Below are positions 1 to 8,858 of a DNA stretch of 40,216 bases, one piece after another (within the stretch, counting starts at the first letter, position 1; each line of letters starts with the position of its first letter). The DNA comes from Deltaproteobacteria bacterium (GTDB taxonomy: Bacteria; Desulfobacterota; DSM-4660; Desulfatiglandales; Desulfatiglandaceae): NCBI GenBank assembly GCA_022340265.1, contig JAJDOH010000135.1, forward strand, positions 1 through 40,216, written 5' to 3'. The translations under genes and the position numbers were made by a program. The notes beneath the pieces are model-generated. The model made no database searches and was not told where the DNA came from. It saw only the letters and a list, made by a program, of their open reading frames with translations.

Positions 1-31
1 GAATAGCAGATAGACCCAACATTTATGATGA

Positions 32-427
32 TTATTTGCTAATCCAACTGGTACGATATCAAAATTTGACAGCGAGTCAGTAAAAGGTGTCACCGGCAGA
101 GTCGTCATCGGCAAGGATGACGAGGCCCATAACTTTTGTATGCGGGTATTTAACATCGCCCCGGGTGGTTTCACCCAAAGACATTCACACGAATGGGAGC
201 ACGAAATATTCGTCCATTCCGGAAGAGGCCGGGTCTATCAAAACGGCGAATGGTGAAACCTTTCCAATGGCGCGGTGGTTTTCATCCCCGGCAACGAAAA
301 ACACCAGTTTATGAATGGCAGCGGCGAAGACTGCGTCTTCATCTGCCTCTTCCCTCCGGGGTTGCCGAAAGACAGCGATCAACGAGCCTCTCCGTCCGAC
401 TACGCTGAAAGAGCACATTGGGGCTGA
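32..427 (+). pseudogene. Degenerate cupin-domain gene with in-frame TGA
   Basis: One reading frame shows a typical small cupin protein (metal-binding beta-barrel): a conserved stretch with GGFTQRHSHEWEHEIF (cupin motif 1, His and Glu ligands) and later VVFIPGNEKHQF (motif 2, His). The frame has no ATG, GTG or TTG between the preceding stop at 29-31 and the conserved part; an ACG at 53-55 lies where a start would be expected. It is also interrupted by TGA at 254-256, between NGEW and NLSNG, where relatives would more likely carry Arg or Lys than Cys. I see no convincing selenocysteine hairpin after that TGA, so a nonsense change (for example CGA to TGA) is the simplest reading. The frame ends at TGA 425-427. 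Function, if any, is unknown. Confidence 0.6.
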
Positions 428-474
428 GTCTTTCTCTCACCGAGGGCTGCCTCCTCGAATTTGTCATATATAAA

Positions 475-1758
475 TCAGGGCAAGAGAAACAAAAAGAGCA
501 GGACACCGCACAGTCCAAAACAGATCGAGGGTGCGGCCACTCTGCGCCAGGCTCCTGACAGGTCCGTAGCAAAGTAATTACAGGTAAGGACAAAGCAGAT
601 ATGAATCGGGGAAATCATAACCCCGGTAAAACCGGAAAAAGATCCTAAAATCAAGTAGGGCACCATTTGATCCTCCATGCCAAGAGAATGCAGGAGACCG
701 ATCAAGAGCGGAAACGTTGCCCCGACAAAGGCTACATTTATTCCAGCAACCATCCCCACCAGGAATGGAAGAAATACTGCTGCGGCAAACAAAGCGACTC
801 CACCGCCGGCACTTGCAGCCATTGCCTGAACAATTCCAGCCGCCTGCATCACATCCTTGAAAACAAAGATTGCCGCGACAACCATAAGCATGGTCCAAAG
901 ACTTCTTTTCTTCAGGACTGAGAAAAGAAAACTGACGCCAAGCTGATTTTGGGTTATAACACAAAAAATTGCGCTGACCAGGGCGGTAATGACTCCCCAC
1001 TCAAATGAAATCCTTGGGGCAAATCTGGCAAGCAGGGTCTCCAGACCAATTGCACCGACGATGGCGACGATCAGCGGGAGTCCTTCTGCTGCAATCTTTC
1101 TGAGACTCCCTTTAGGACGGGCAGTCTCTTGCTGTAACATGCCGGTATTCAACACTCCCGCCCTCAAGAAAAAGAACCAGCCTATACCGAACATGGCGAC
1201 AACCCCCGGCCAAGATCTGCTGATGAGTGCACTGATTGGAATATCGGCAAGGGCAACGGTCAGAATTATTCCCGGATACAGGGGCCAGGCCATCTCCCAG
1301 ACATGCCTGAACCAGTAATTGACGACAACCCTGTCTTCGTTACCAAGACTCATGTCGGCGCTCACTGCTTTTACCATTGGAGCCGAAAATATTGCGCCGC
1401 CGGGCATTGGCAGCAGGCCTATTAGGGCCGGGAAAAATATCAACCGCAATCGCGGCCGAACAAGATAACCGGACAACACCTCCATAAGCCGTGTAGACTG
1501 GCCCGATTTTTCCAGGGCATCAGAGAGAAAGAGTATCGAGCCGACGATGGCAACCAGAAAGAGAAATTTTTCCTGCATAAAAGCTAACCCACTGGTCTTA
1601 AGCAACACCCCGGTGGAAAGCCCGCAAACCAGCCCCATAAACCAACCTCCCGCCAAAATGGATAAGGCCAGCCCCAGTCTGTTCCTGATGCCAGCCAGCA
1701 TAAGGCAGAAGGCGCCGATTACTTTCACAAAAGGCAGAGCGATCGCAATTAATTCCAT
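475..1758 (-). CDS. DUF401 family integral membrane protein
   Basis: A 427-residue, very hydrophobic protein with roughly ten membrane segments from end to end, starting MELIAIALPFVKVIGAFCLM. The pattern, including a conserved PMPGGAIFSAPMV loop, matches the DUF401 family of predicted permeases, which is widespread in anaerobic bacteria and archaea and has no established substrate. Length is normal for the family and no soluble domain is attached. It stands alone: the next gene on the same strand ends 364 bases upstream and the broken cupin gene converges on it. The C-terminus ends in a hydrophobic run (LLFLFLLP), so the protein ends in a membrane segment. Family assignment is fairly sure; the transport role is inference. 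Confidence 0.75.
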   Translation of the reverse strand: MELIAIALPFVKVIGAFCLMLAGIRNRLGLALSILAGGWFMGLVCGLSTGVLLKTSGLAFMQEKFLFLVAIVGSILFLSDALEKSGQSTRLMEVLSGYLVRPRLRLIFFPALIGLLPMPGGAIFSAPMVKAVSADMSLGNEDRVVVNYWFRHVWEMAWPLYPGIILTVALADIPISALISRSWPGVVAMFGIGWFFFLRAGVLNTGMLQQETARPKGSLRKIAAEGLPLIVAIVGAIGLETLLARFAPRISFEWGVITALVSAIFCVITQNQLGVSFLFSVLKKRSLWTMLMVVAAIFVFKDVMQAAGIVQAMAASAGGGVALFAAAVFLPFLVGMVAGINVAFVGATFPLLIGLLHSLGMEDQMVPYLILGSFSGFTGVMISPIHICFVLTCNYFATDLSGAWRRVAAPSICFGLCGVLLFLFLLP

Positions 1759-2122
1759 GGATCAAACTCTCAAGGAGGATTCACCGTGTTTCAGGTTAAA
1801 TTCATAAAGGATTTTTCCGGCGATCAATTTGGAGACAATACCTTCTGGTAAATAGAAAAATCAATAGTAACAAAGTGGAGAAGAAAAGGCGATATCTTGA
1901 CAAAGATGAATGGACCCGAAGACCCAGGCAAAAATCACGGCTTTCAGGTCGCCCGGCTGCAACCGGCGACTCTGGTGGCCGGCTGGACGGGGCAATTGAA
2001 GGAGCGGTTTTTCCCATCACGCTGCGTCAATGCCTTTATGATGTCTCCCAATATCTTAAACCCACCCGCCATTCTGTCATTCCAGGGATAGCCGCAGCTG
2101 ATGGGCAAAAAGTGTGATATCA
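1759..2122. other. Intergenic stretch, no confident gene
   Basis: No convincing gene. A plus-strand frame from a GTG at 1875 to a stop at 2115-2117 would encode 80 residues (MEKKRRYLDKDEWTRR at its start) but lacks a ribosome binding site. An overlapping frame from 1897 is equally weak. A hairpin with arms GTCGCC(C)GG and CCGGCGAC lies at 1948-1970; it is not followed by a T run on either strand. This could be a gene relic or simply spacer. Confidence 0.35.
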
Positions 2123-3043
2123 TTATTCAGATGAATGAACCGTTGGCGACAGAGTCTTTGACTCAAGAATCCGGCGGATGAGCAATTCCATGCAGTACTT
2201 GGTGTTTTCAGGACTGAAGATGGTTGCTTCATCGACAAAATATCTCTGAAAGAGGGCATCGGCCGCTTCGATGAGGGCTTCCTTGGAATGCGCTTGAGCG
2301 GTTACGTAATCGGTGATCCAGTCCAATTCACGCTTTGCTCCCGCCATAAATCGTTTCGCTTCCTTTCCACCATAGGCACCGCAGTGGCCGGGACAAATCC
2401 ATTCGGGCTTCAGTTTGCAGAGCGTTTCAAAGGTGTTCCGGTAGGCATCGTAATCCACATAAAAATTGGAGACGAATTGTCCTGAGGGGAGATGAAATCC
2501 CATGGAATCTGAGCAGAAAATCGTTTTCTCACGAGGTTCCCAAAGTGCGATACCCCCACGGCAATGTCCCGGAGCATCCAGAATGTGAAGGGATATTTCG
2601 CCGAGATCCAGAGTGTCGTCCGGTGAAATAATTTCCTGTACAGTGACGGGCATTGCCGTCGGTTGTGGCAGGTGGGGGTCGACCGCTTCAAAATCGAGCA
2701 GGCGCTTCGATGTATAAGCATCTTCCTGAGTGAAGAAATCGGTTATTTTTGGCTTTAAGCGCAGATCCCTGGCTTCACGAACAGCGGCAATTTTGATATG
2801 GGGAAGCGCCTCTTTGATGAGCGGTGCGCCCATGACATGGTCTGCATGGGTGTGGGTGAGGATGAGATATCGAAGGCTTGTGGGGTCGATTTCAAGCTGT
2901 TTCAACTGGTCTGCAATCTGTGGCGCTGTTACAGAGAGCCCCGCTTCAACCAGCACGGAAAACCGGCCTCCCTTGACCAGATAAATGGATACAAAGGGAT
3001 TTCCCAGTAGAAAAACGCTTTCTGTTAATTGTTTTGGATACAT
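2123..3043 (-). CDS. Metallo-beta-lactamase-fold hydrolase
   Basis: A 306-residue MBL-fold protein. The metal-binding signature HTHADH is at residues 64-69, followed by GHCRGG, CSDSMG and PGHCGAYGG, which supply the remaining His and Asp ligands of a binuclear site. The overall layout resembles glyoxalase-II-like and other thioester or lactone hydrolases; the substrate cannot be told. I chose the ATG giving MYPKQLTESVFLLG because the frame's earlier possible start lies inside the terminator of the neighbouring gene and its extra 25 residues do not look like protein of this family. It lies downstream of the RnfB-NfnB fusion gene, separated by that terminator, so it is probably transcribed on its own. 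Confidence 0.8.
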   Translation of the reverse strand: MYPKQLTESVFLLGNPFVSIYLVKGGRFSVLVEAGLSVTAPQIADQLKQLEIDPTSLRYLILTHTHADHVMGAPLIKEALPHIKIAAVREARDLRLKPKITDFFTQEDAYTSKRLLDFEAVDPHLPQPTAMPVTVQEIISPDDTLDLGEISLHILDAPGHCRGGIALWEPREKTIFCSDSMGFHLPSGQFVSNFYVDYDAYRNTFETLCKLKPEWICPGHCGAYGGKEAKRFMAGAKRELDWITDYVTAQAHSKEALIEAADALFQRYFVDEATIFSPENTKYCMELLIRRILESKTLSPTVHSSE

Positions 3044-3087
3044 CTTTTTAAAGTCCCAAATATATTGTGCGCTTTTAGTTGTATTCC

Positions 3088-3128
3088 GAAAAAAACGCTT
3101 CTTTACCCACAGCGGCAAAGAAGCGTTT
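3088..3128 (-). terminator. Rho-independent terminator after the RnfB-NfnB fusion gene
   Basis: A perfect 12-bp stem (AAACGCTTCTTT at 3093-3104 pairing with AAAGAAGCGTTT at 3117-3128) with a 12-base loop. Read on the minus strand it runs into a run of seven or more T, which is a classic intrinsic terminator. It lies 54 bases past the stop codon of the fusion gene. Confidence 0.9.
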
Positions 3129-3181
3129 GAGAATCCAATTTAAAGCCGTCAAAAAATAGCGGTTCGGGCAGGCTTAAAAAA

Positions 3182-5287
3182 TCAACCGGCCGCAGCCTGC
3201 TGTTCCAGTGCTTCCTTTGATTCCGGGTCCACATTGTAACAGGTAATGCAGCAGGATAGACAACGTTCACTTTCCGTCAATGCCTCTTCTTCAGTGAGGA
3301 CCTGGTCCACTTCCGCAAAGGATTTGATTCTTTCGTCCGGCGGTAATTCCTCCATGGAGGATCTCGGTTTCTTGACGATACCGGGAACATGATCGAAATC
3401 GGAATCCGGGAGCAGGCTTTTGCCCATATGTTCCATGGGTGCGCCTTTCACTTCTTCCCCCATCACATACTGATGGATCGATCGGGCAGCCCTTCTTCCG
3501 CCGCCGATGGCAGTGACCACCAGGGCCGGGCCCGTGGCTGAATCGCCGGCCGTAAAGAGATACGGAATGTTGGTTTGAAGGGTATGGGGATCCGCCTCGA
3601 TAGTGCTCCGGCGGGTGGTTTTCAGCTCCGCCAGTCGCTTCTGGTCTCTATCGACAAAGGAGACATCCGGTCCCTGGCCGATGGCGGTGATGACCATGTC
3701 GGTTGCAATTTTCGTTTCCGAACCTTCGATGGGAACCGGGCGCCTCCTGCCGCTGGCATCCGGTTCACCCAGTTCCATCTTCAGGTATTCCAGATGGGTG
3801 CAGTTTCCATTCTCATCTCCCAGGACTCTTTCTGGCGCTGCCAGGAAAATGAATTCCACGCCTTCTTCCTCAGCGGCTTCAATTTCCACCACATTGGCAG
3901 GCATTTCCTTGCGCGTTCTTCGATAGACCAGATAGACTTTTTTAGCACCGTAGCGAAGGAGATTCCGGGTACAGTCGATGGCGGTGTTTCCGCCGCCGAT
4001 GACCACCGCCGTCTCGCCGATGGGCAGCTTTTCGCCGTCCGCCAGTCGAGCTAGAAAATTGGTTCCCATAAAACACCCGTTCAAATTCTCACCTTCAACT
4101 TTCAGCAGATAGTCTTTCCATGCGCCGATTCCCATGAAGATGGCATCATAACCCGCTGCCACAAGGGATGTCAGGTCAAAATCATCGCCGAATTTCACGC
4201 GAGTATGGGTTTCAATGCCAAGATTGAGAATCCCTTCAATCTCCCAGTCAAGAATCTTTTTGGGAAGACGGTATTCCGGAATGCCGTACCGGATCATTCC
4301 CCCCAGTTTGGGCATGGCTTCGTAAATGGTCACGTAATGCCCCATGCGTCTCAAGAAAAAAGCGCAGCTCAATCCTGCGGGTCCGCCGCCGATAACGGCG
4401 ATTCGTTTGCCGGTGGGGGGCGCCACCGAAATGGGATAACGTTTGCCCGAATGCATCTCATAATCAGCTGCAAAACGTTTCAGCTGATTGATGGAAACCG
4501 GTTCGTCTTCGACGCCCCGGCGGCAGAAATCTTCGCAGGGATGAGGACAGACCCTTCCGCAGGAGAGCAACAGCGGGTTGCGCTCGCGGATGGTGTGAAC
4601 AGCGCCTTTATAATCCCCTTTTCGGATCTGAGCAATGTAAAGAGGGATATTGATCTGGGCGGGACAGATCTGTCGGCAGGGGGCCAGACAGTCCTCGGCG
4701 GTATTGAAGTGCAGCAGGCGTTCGGAAGGGGTTTTCACGCTCAGGATGTCTTTTGGACAGGTCCGTTCGCAAGCACCGCATCCAACGCATTTTTCCTTAT
4801 TAACAACAGGAAATCCTTCAGGCCCTATTTTCAGGGCATCAAAAAGACAGGCTTTGACACAGTCGCCGTAACCCAGGCAACCTTTATCACACTCACGCTT
4901 CCCTTCATCCAGCAGCATCTGCGCCCGGCATGAGGGGATGCCCTCATAAAGATAGCGAATCTTTGACCGATCTCCGCCGGTACAGGGGTTTGCGCAGGTA
5001 GATGGCTCCGCAAGGACACCGGCCATTCCCATGACGGCCGCAACACCCTGTGTGGATTCTTCTCCCCCTACGATGCATACATTGGCAGGGGCTTTTCCTT
5101 CTACCACGGCAACCGCCGCGGCCGAACAGCCCGCATAACCGCATCCGCCACAATTGGCGCCGGCCAGGCAGTCCTCCACCTGGGCGATTCTCGGGTCCTC
5201 ATAAACATAAAAAATCTTGGATGCAAGGCTTAAAACGATACCCAACACCGCTCCCAGTCCACACATGACAAGCAAGGCCGGAACCAT
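3182..5287 (-). CDS. RnfB-like Fe-S protein fused to NfnB/GltD-type flavoprotein
   Basis: A 701-residue fusion. Residues 1-25 form one membrane segment (MVPALLVMCGLGAVLG), as at the start of RnfB. An Fe-S domain with GANCGGCGYAGC follows, then two ferredoxin-type clusters (GDCVKAC, CVGCGACERTCP), completing an RnfB-like half. From about residue 195 it continues as an NfnB/GltD-type oxidoreductase: Cys-rich entry (CLAPCRQICPAQ, CGRVCPHPCEDFC), an FAD site (GGGPAGLSCAF) and an NAD(P) site (GGGNTAID). A Cys cluster closes the C-terminus. The ATG was chosen because a GGAGG lies eight bases upstream; an in-frame ATG five codons earlier overlaps that site. The fusion suggests electron transfer between NAD(P)H and ferredoxin or a membrane partner, but no rnfACDGE genes are in the window. 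It has its own 330-base upstream region and a terminator. Confidence 0.85.
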   Translation of the reverse strand: MVPALLVMCGLGAVLGIVLSLASKIFYVYEDPRIAQVEDCLAGANCGGCGYAGCSAAAVAVVEGKAPANVCIVGGEESTQGVAAVMGMAGVLAEPSTCANPCTGGDRSKIRYLYEGIPSCRAQMLLDEGKRECDKGCLGYGDCVKACLFDALKIGPEGFPVVNKEKCVGCGACERTCPKDILSVKTPSERLLHFNTAEDCLAPCRQICPAQINIPLYIAQIRKGDYKGAVHTIRERNPLLLSCGRVCPHPCEDFCRRGVEDEPVSINQLKRFAADYEMHSGKRYPISVAPPTGKRIAVIGGGPAGLSCAFFLRRMGHYVTIYEAMPKLGGMIRYGIPEYRLPKKILDWEIEGILNLGIETHTRVKFGDDFDLTSLVAAGYDAIFMGIGAWKDYLLKVEGENLNGCFMGTNFLARLADGEKLPIGETAVVIGGGNTAIDCTRNLLRYGAKKVYLVYRRTRKEMPANVVEIEAAEEEGVEFIFLAAPERVLGDENGNCTHLEYLKMELGEPDASGRRRPVPIEGSETKIATDMVITAIGQGPDVSFVDRDQKRLAELKTTRRSTIEADPHTLQTNIPYLFTAGDSATGPALVVTAIGGGRRAARSIHQYVMGEEVKGAPMEHMGKSLLPDSDFDHVPGIVKKPRSSMEELPPDERIKSFAEVDQVLTEEEALTESERCLSCCITCYNVDPESKEALEQQAAAG

Positions 5288-5617
5288 TACGAAATCCTCC
5301 ATAATCGATGGGTAAGGGCGACAAAAACCGGGTATTTACTCACCGTTAAATAGAAACCGCCCGAAACAATCCCCAGGACGATTTTGAAAATCGGGCCCGG
5401 GGCATAACATCGCAAAAAATGCTCAAAAGAAGCACTTCATTCCATTCAAAATACATATAGGCAAACTATGGTCGGATGTCAACCCCAAAGCGGTTTCGAA
5501 ATTTCAAATGGCAAGCAAGGCGTGTCTTGTTTTCACCTGTCAGATGAGGGGAAACTTCAGAGGATCGATGGGCTAGTTCATTGCCAATTCAGCGCTTTCA
5601 ATTAAGAACGGATTGCC
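5288..5617 (-). promoter_or_regulatory. Upstream region of the RnfB-NfnB fusion gene with palindrome and shared motif
   Basis: This 330-base gap has no gene. It holds a perfect palindrome around one central base, CGATTTTGAAAATCG at 5379-5393. Immediately next to it at 5398-5414 is CGGGGCAT-N4-TCGCA, which recurs with identical spacing at 15216-15232 upstream of the hdrA operon. Both elements sit 90-130 bases before the start codon, a usual place for an operator. A shared regulator is inference; I did not find a good sigma54 site here. Confidence 0.45.
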
Positions 5618-6649
5618 TTAATCGTATTTTCGCTCAGTTTTAAGAACGGACGGTACATCAAAACAATTCTGAATGGCATTAATGGCCCGTGAGAGCTGGG
5701 GTGAAGGGACCACCCCGGTAATAGAAGCAATGGTGCAGCTCAGACCCAGAAGATCAATGCCTGCTGTTTCGAAGGCGCTGAGCAGGTCCCTGACGATACC
5801 GTATCGATCTCCAAAATGGGGGCCGTTCATGGAGAACGTGCCCACGGGATCTTGCGTTCCGATTTGTGAGGGGTGAAGGGTATGGGCAATTTTTCCTTTG
5901 TTCGACCCTCTTTTGGTTAACGGCAAACAGAGGTCCATGGTGCTCACCGTATCCAGAGAACGGCTTGCGACCAGGAAGGTGAGATCAAGTCCATTCTGGG
6001 AAATTTCTTCAAAAGCGGTGCCGATGGCGTTTACATCAGAAGGTTCTAGGGTGATATGCAACAACTCCTGACATTCCTGGTATTCCAAACCGTAAACTTT
6101 CGGGCGTTTCTCCTGGTAAGTTGCGACGACTTCCTTGTAGAGTCTTTCTTTCCCCGCCTGGGCCAGCTTCCAGTCAGCGGGTGTTCGATAAGCGCCGAAA
6201 GCGAATGGACCAAAGAGTGAATTGCTGGCCTTCAGCAGATCCTGTTCCTTGACAACCGCGGAGATGGCTGAGGGTGAATGGGCCATTGCTCCCGGGTGGA
6301 TGCCTTCACGGCTAAATGCCCTGAAGAGGGCTCCAGTAATAGCCGGTTTTTTCCGGTGGGGAAATATGGAAAGGATGGCAGTGTTGGGTTGTTGGTTCGG
6401 TCTCTTGTCGAGGGTTTCAGCCAAAAGTCTGCAGGTCGTACGGGTATCTTTGAAATCAACGACCATGTTGATCCGCCATTTAGCCTGGTGTTCGAGAACG
6501 CAGGTAACATAGGCCAGGTTAATTTCACGTTCCGCCAGGACACGAAATAGGGCTAAAGGCAAACGTTCGGCAAGTTCAAAAGGATCGGTAGAGATAAGAG
6601 CCGCCTCCTTTAAAACTTTAAACCCACCCAGCTTTTGCGGATCAGACAT
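5618..6649 (-). CDS. ACT-domain-like protein of unknown function
   Basis: A 343-residue soluble protein. Its C-terminal half looks like a tandem ACT-type regulatory region of the aspartokinase kind: a block around DVNAIGTAFEEISQNGLDL, then GPHFGDRYGIVRDLLSAF and a following segment with SCTIASITGVV, which resembles the effector-binding ACT signature. No kinase or other catalytic domain is evident in the N-terminal half. It lies 100 bases after a single-domain response regulator and in line with the metF cluster, so it may sense an amino acid or folate-linked metabolite for that cluster; that is inference. The start is uncertain: the chosen ATG gives MSDPQKLGG, and another in-frame ATG 24 codons upstream is possible. 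Neither has a strong ribosome binding site. Confidence 0.6.
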   Translation of the reverse strand: MSDPQKLGGFKVLKEAALISTDPFELAERLPLALFRVLAEREINLAYVTCVLEHQAKWRINMVVDFKDTRTTCRLLAETLDKRPNQQPNTAILSIFPHRKKPAITGALFRAFSREGIHPGAMAHSPSAISAVVKEQDLLKASNSLFGPFAFGAYRTPADWKLAQAGKERLYKEVVATYQEKRPKVYGLEYQECQELLHITLEPSDVNAIGTAFEEISQNGLDLTFLVASRSLDTVSTMDLCLPLTKRGSNKGKIAHTLHPSQIGTQDPVGTFSMNGPHFGDRYGIVRDLLSAFETAGIDLLGLSCTIASITGVVPSPQLSRAINAIQNCFDVPSVLKTERKYD

Positions 6650-6748
6650 TGAAGTAATGCTAAAAATTAAAGGGTTCGGGAGTTCCGGGACCAAATGCGG
6701 ACAGGCCGGTTGACCTGCCATTTTGAACCCGGAATCCGGAACGTTTCT

Positions 6749-7129
6749 TTAGAGGAGGTTGCTGACGACACCCCAGAGCCCTTCTGTGTCAATGGGCTTG
6801 GCGATGTAGTCATCCGCTTCTGTGGACATGCCGTCGGCATGGGTGTAAGTGGTTGTCGGGACGGCTTCACCCACGGCGGTCAAGAGGACCACCGGAATAT
6901 TCGCCAGGTCCGGATTTGCTTTCATTTCGGCACAAAGAACGTATCCGTCTTTCCTCGGCATCATCACGTCCAGAATAACCAGGTCCGGAAGTCTTTCTTT
7001 TATGGACTCTTCTCCTTCCACACCGTCATAGGCTCTTCCGACCTCACAACCTTTGCTTTCGAGCATCATTGCAACCGTTTCCACCAGATCAGGATCATCA
7101 TCAACCACCAGTATATATTTTCTATCCAT
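6749..7129 (-). CDS. Single-domain response regulator (CheY-like receiver)
   Basis: A 126-residue receiver domain with no output domain. The acidic pocket (VVDDDPD), the phosphoacceptor Asp54 (LVILDVMMP), the Thr of LLTAVGE and the Lys of YIAKPID are all present, so it should be phosphorylatable. A GGAGG lies eight bases before the chosen ATG; an earlier in-frame start would add 13 residues unlike a receiver. An unusual insert (TTTYTHADGMSTEADD) extends the loop before the conserved Lys. It follows metF by 90 bases on the same strand and probably relays a signal from one of the kinases encoded at 19.4-22.9 kb; the partner is not shown by sequence. Confidence 0.85.
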   Translation of the reverse strand: MDRKYILVVDDDPDLVETVAMMLESKGCEVGRAYDGVEGEESIKERLPDLVILDVMMPRKDGYVLCAEMKANPDLANIPVVLLTAVGEAVPTTTYTHADGMSTEADDYIAKPIDTEGLWGVVSNLL

Positions 7130-7219
7130 AACGAAACCTCCTTTCACAGGTGCCGACATGTATTTCAATATGATTTGAGCTGCCTCACCTTTTCTGCCAG
7201 CAAAAAGTGCGGCATCCCT

Positions 7220-8155
7220 CTAGTCAACCGCGTCTGGTCTCGGATAAAGACCGCTTCTTTCCACAATTTCAGGGACTTTCTCTTCCCATTCAATGGCCAT
7301 GATGTGAAACCCACTCACCCCTTCACATTCTTTCAACCGCTGGATGGTTTCGACGCACATGTCGATCCCTTCCTGGGCCTGTTTTTCCTTGGGGACACCG
7401 GCCATCCGTTTGACCACATCGTCGGGAACATCCATTCCCGGAACGCGGTTTTTCATGTATTTGGCCATTCCTGCGGACTTCATGGGCGTTACGCCTGCCA
7501 TGATATAGACCTTTTCATGGAGGCCGCGGTCGCGGGCCTGTTTCATCCACAGCTCAAACTTGTCCAGGTTGTAAATGCACTGGGTCTGGATGAATTCCAC
7601 GCCGGCCGCGATCTTTTTGGCCAGTCTCGGTGTTCGGATTTCAAATGGGTCCGCAAAGGGATTGGCGGCGGCACCCACAAACATTTCGGGAGGTCTCTTG
7701 ATGTCGTCGCCGCCCAGGAATTTACCCTCATCCCGCATGTGCCGTACCGTTTGTATCAGCTGCATGGAATCAATGTCAAAGACATTTTGACCCTGGGATG
7801 AATCTCCAAATTGCTGATGATCTCCTGAAAGGCACAAAATGTTGTGAATGTCAAAAGATGCCGCTCCCAGAATATCGCTCTGCAGTGCAATTCGGTTCCG
7901 ATCCCTGACCACCATCTGCAGGATCGGTTCGAGGCCCATGAGTTTGAGATGAATGCACGAAGCCAGACTGCTCAGACGGGTGACACTGGTCTGATTGTCC
8001 GTGATATTGATGGCATCCACATGATTCTTGATCATTTCAGCCTTTTGTTTAATGACGTCGGCGTCACTCCCTCTTGGCGGGCCGCACTCCGATGTCACCG
8101 CCAGGTTTCCGGCGGTCAGGACCTTTTCCAGTTTGCTGGGGGTTTTTGTTTTCAT
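7220..8155 (-). CDS. metF: Methylenetetrahydrofolate reductase, MetF (module 1)
   Basis: A 311-residue MetF-family TIM barrel that reduces 5,10-methylene-H4folate to 5-methyl-H4folate, or the reverse in complete oxidisers. The catalytic Glu region (TSECGPPRG), the Asp region (LCLSGDHQQFGD) and the substrate-binding QTQCIYNLDKFE block are all intact. Its ATG overlaps the metV stop (ATGA), so the two are translationally coupled. In acetogens such as Moorella, MetF works in a complex with MetV, Hdr proteins and MvhD, and the gene order here (hdrA-mvhD-metV-metF) predicts the same. An in-frame extension upstream into metV is open but unlikely. It is very similar in layout to the second metF at 23.3-24.2 kb. 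Confidence 0.93.
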   Translation of the reverse strand: MKTKTPSKLEKVLTAGNLAVTSECGPPRGSDADVIKQKAEMIKNHVDAINITDNQTSVTRLSSLASCIHLKLMGLEPILQMVVRDRNRIALQSDILGAASFDIHNILCLSGDHQQFGDSSQGQNVFDIDSMQLIQTVRHMRDEGKFLGGDDIKRPPEMFVGAAANPFADPFEIRTPRLAKKIAAGVEFIQTQCIYNLDKFELWMKQARDRGLHEKVYIMAGVTPMKSAGMAKYMKNRVPGMDVPDDVVKRMAGVPKEKQAQEGIDMCVETIQRLKECEGVSGFHIMAIEWEEKVPEIVERSGLYPRPDAVD

Positions 8156-8820
8156 TGCATTACATCCTCCCTCACCACTTTTCTGGGGCCGCCGGCCCGC
8201 TCCGTGGACCAATCCTTGATGGGTATGAGGATTTCATAGTCATCCAGCTTGTCCAGCTTCGATAATCTGTCTACAATGAGCTGCCAGCCACAGATGACAT
8301 TTTTGTCGATTTCACAATGGCCGTCGGTGGATCCGCCGCAAGGTCCGTTAAAAAGTCGCTTGGCGCAACGGGAGACCGGACAGATACCGCCGGTTTTGGC
8401 CAGCATGCAGGTGCCGCACCCTTGACATCGTTCGGACCAGACCCCGCGCTCTTCTGTAACACCCATGAAACAGGTATCAACGCCTGGCAGAACGGGCATA
8501 CTCATGTATTTTTCCGCCATGAACTGAACCCCGACACCGCATGCCAGCGATATTACCGCATCATACTGGTCGATCTGATTCCGCAATTCTTCCAGGTATT
8601 CGTGATCGCACTGGCGTTCCAGGGTGATCTCGTCTATTTTGACCTCTTTTCCCTGGTTCATGAAGTGCATGCGCAGGGCGGAAGCGAGAACCGCAACTTC
8701 CTTTTTGCCCCCCGCTTCACATACCGTAACGCATTCGTTGCATCCGACCAGGAGTATTTTGTCGTACGCCTGGACTTCCTCAATGATCTCCTCTATGGGC
8801 TTTCTTTTCGCCACAATCAT
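8152..8820 (-). CDS. metV: MetV, Fe-S/zinc partner of MetF (module 1)
   Basis: A 222-residue protein of the methylene-tetrahydrofolate reductase C-terminal family (MetV). An N-terminal part has CNECVTVCEAGGKK, and a C-terminal Cys-rich region has CQGCGTCMLAKTGGICPVSR followed by CAKRLFNGPCGG, which binds Fe-S clusters and probably zinc. MetV passes electrons from the Hdr/MvhD proteins to the flavin of MetF. An AGGAGGG lies nine bases before the ATG. It starts 38 bases after mvhD and overlaps metF by four bases. There is a second copy at 24.2-24.9 kb. The assignment is secure from both sequence and context. Confidence 0.92.
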   Translation of the reverse strand: MIVAKRKPIEEIIEEVQAYDKILLVGCNECVTVCEAGGKKEVAVLASALRMHFMNQGKEVKIDEITLERQCDHEYLEELRNQIDQYDAVISLACGVGVQFMAEKYMSMPVLPGVDTCFMGVTEERGVWSERCQGCGTCMLAKTGGICPVSRCAKRLFNGPCGGSTDGHCEIDKNVICGWQLIVDRLSKLDKLDDYEILIPIKDWSTERAGGPRKVVREDVMQ

Positions 8821-8858
8821 AATGAAATTCCCTCCTGTGGGTATTCAAATCCCTGGTT

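Noticed and set aside
1-83. Open frame from the window edge to a TAA at 81-83
   Set aside because: It gives only about 26 residues without recognisable pattern; it could be the end of an upstream gene but cannot be supported.
254-256. TGA in the cupin gene as a further Sec codon
   Set aside because: The position is not a Cys site in cupins, no good hairpin follows, and the gene also lacks a start codon.
6695-7801. 368-codon plus-strand open frame
   Set aside because: It crosses antisense over the receiver gene and metF and is Phe/His-rich, as shadows of such genes are.
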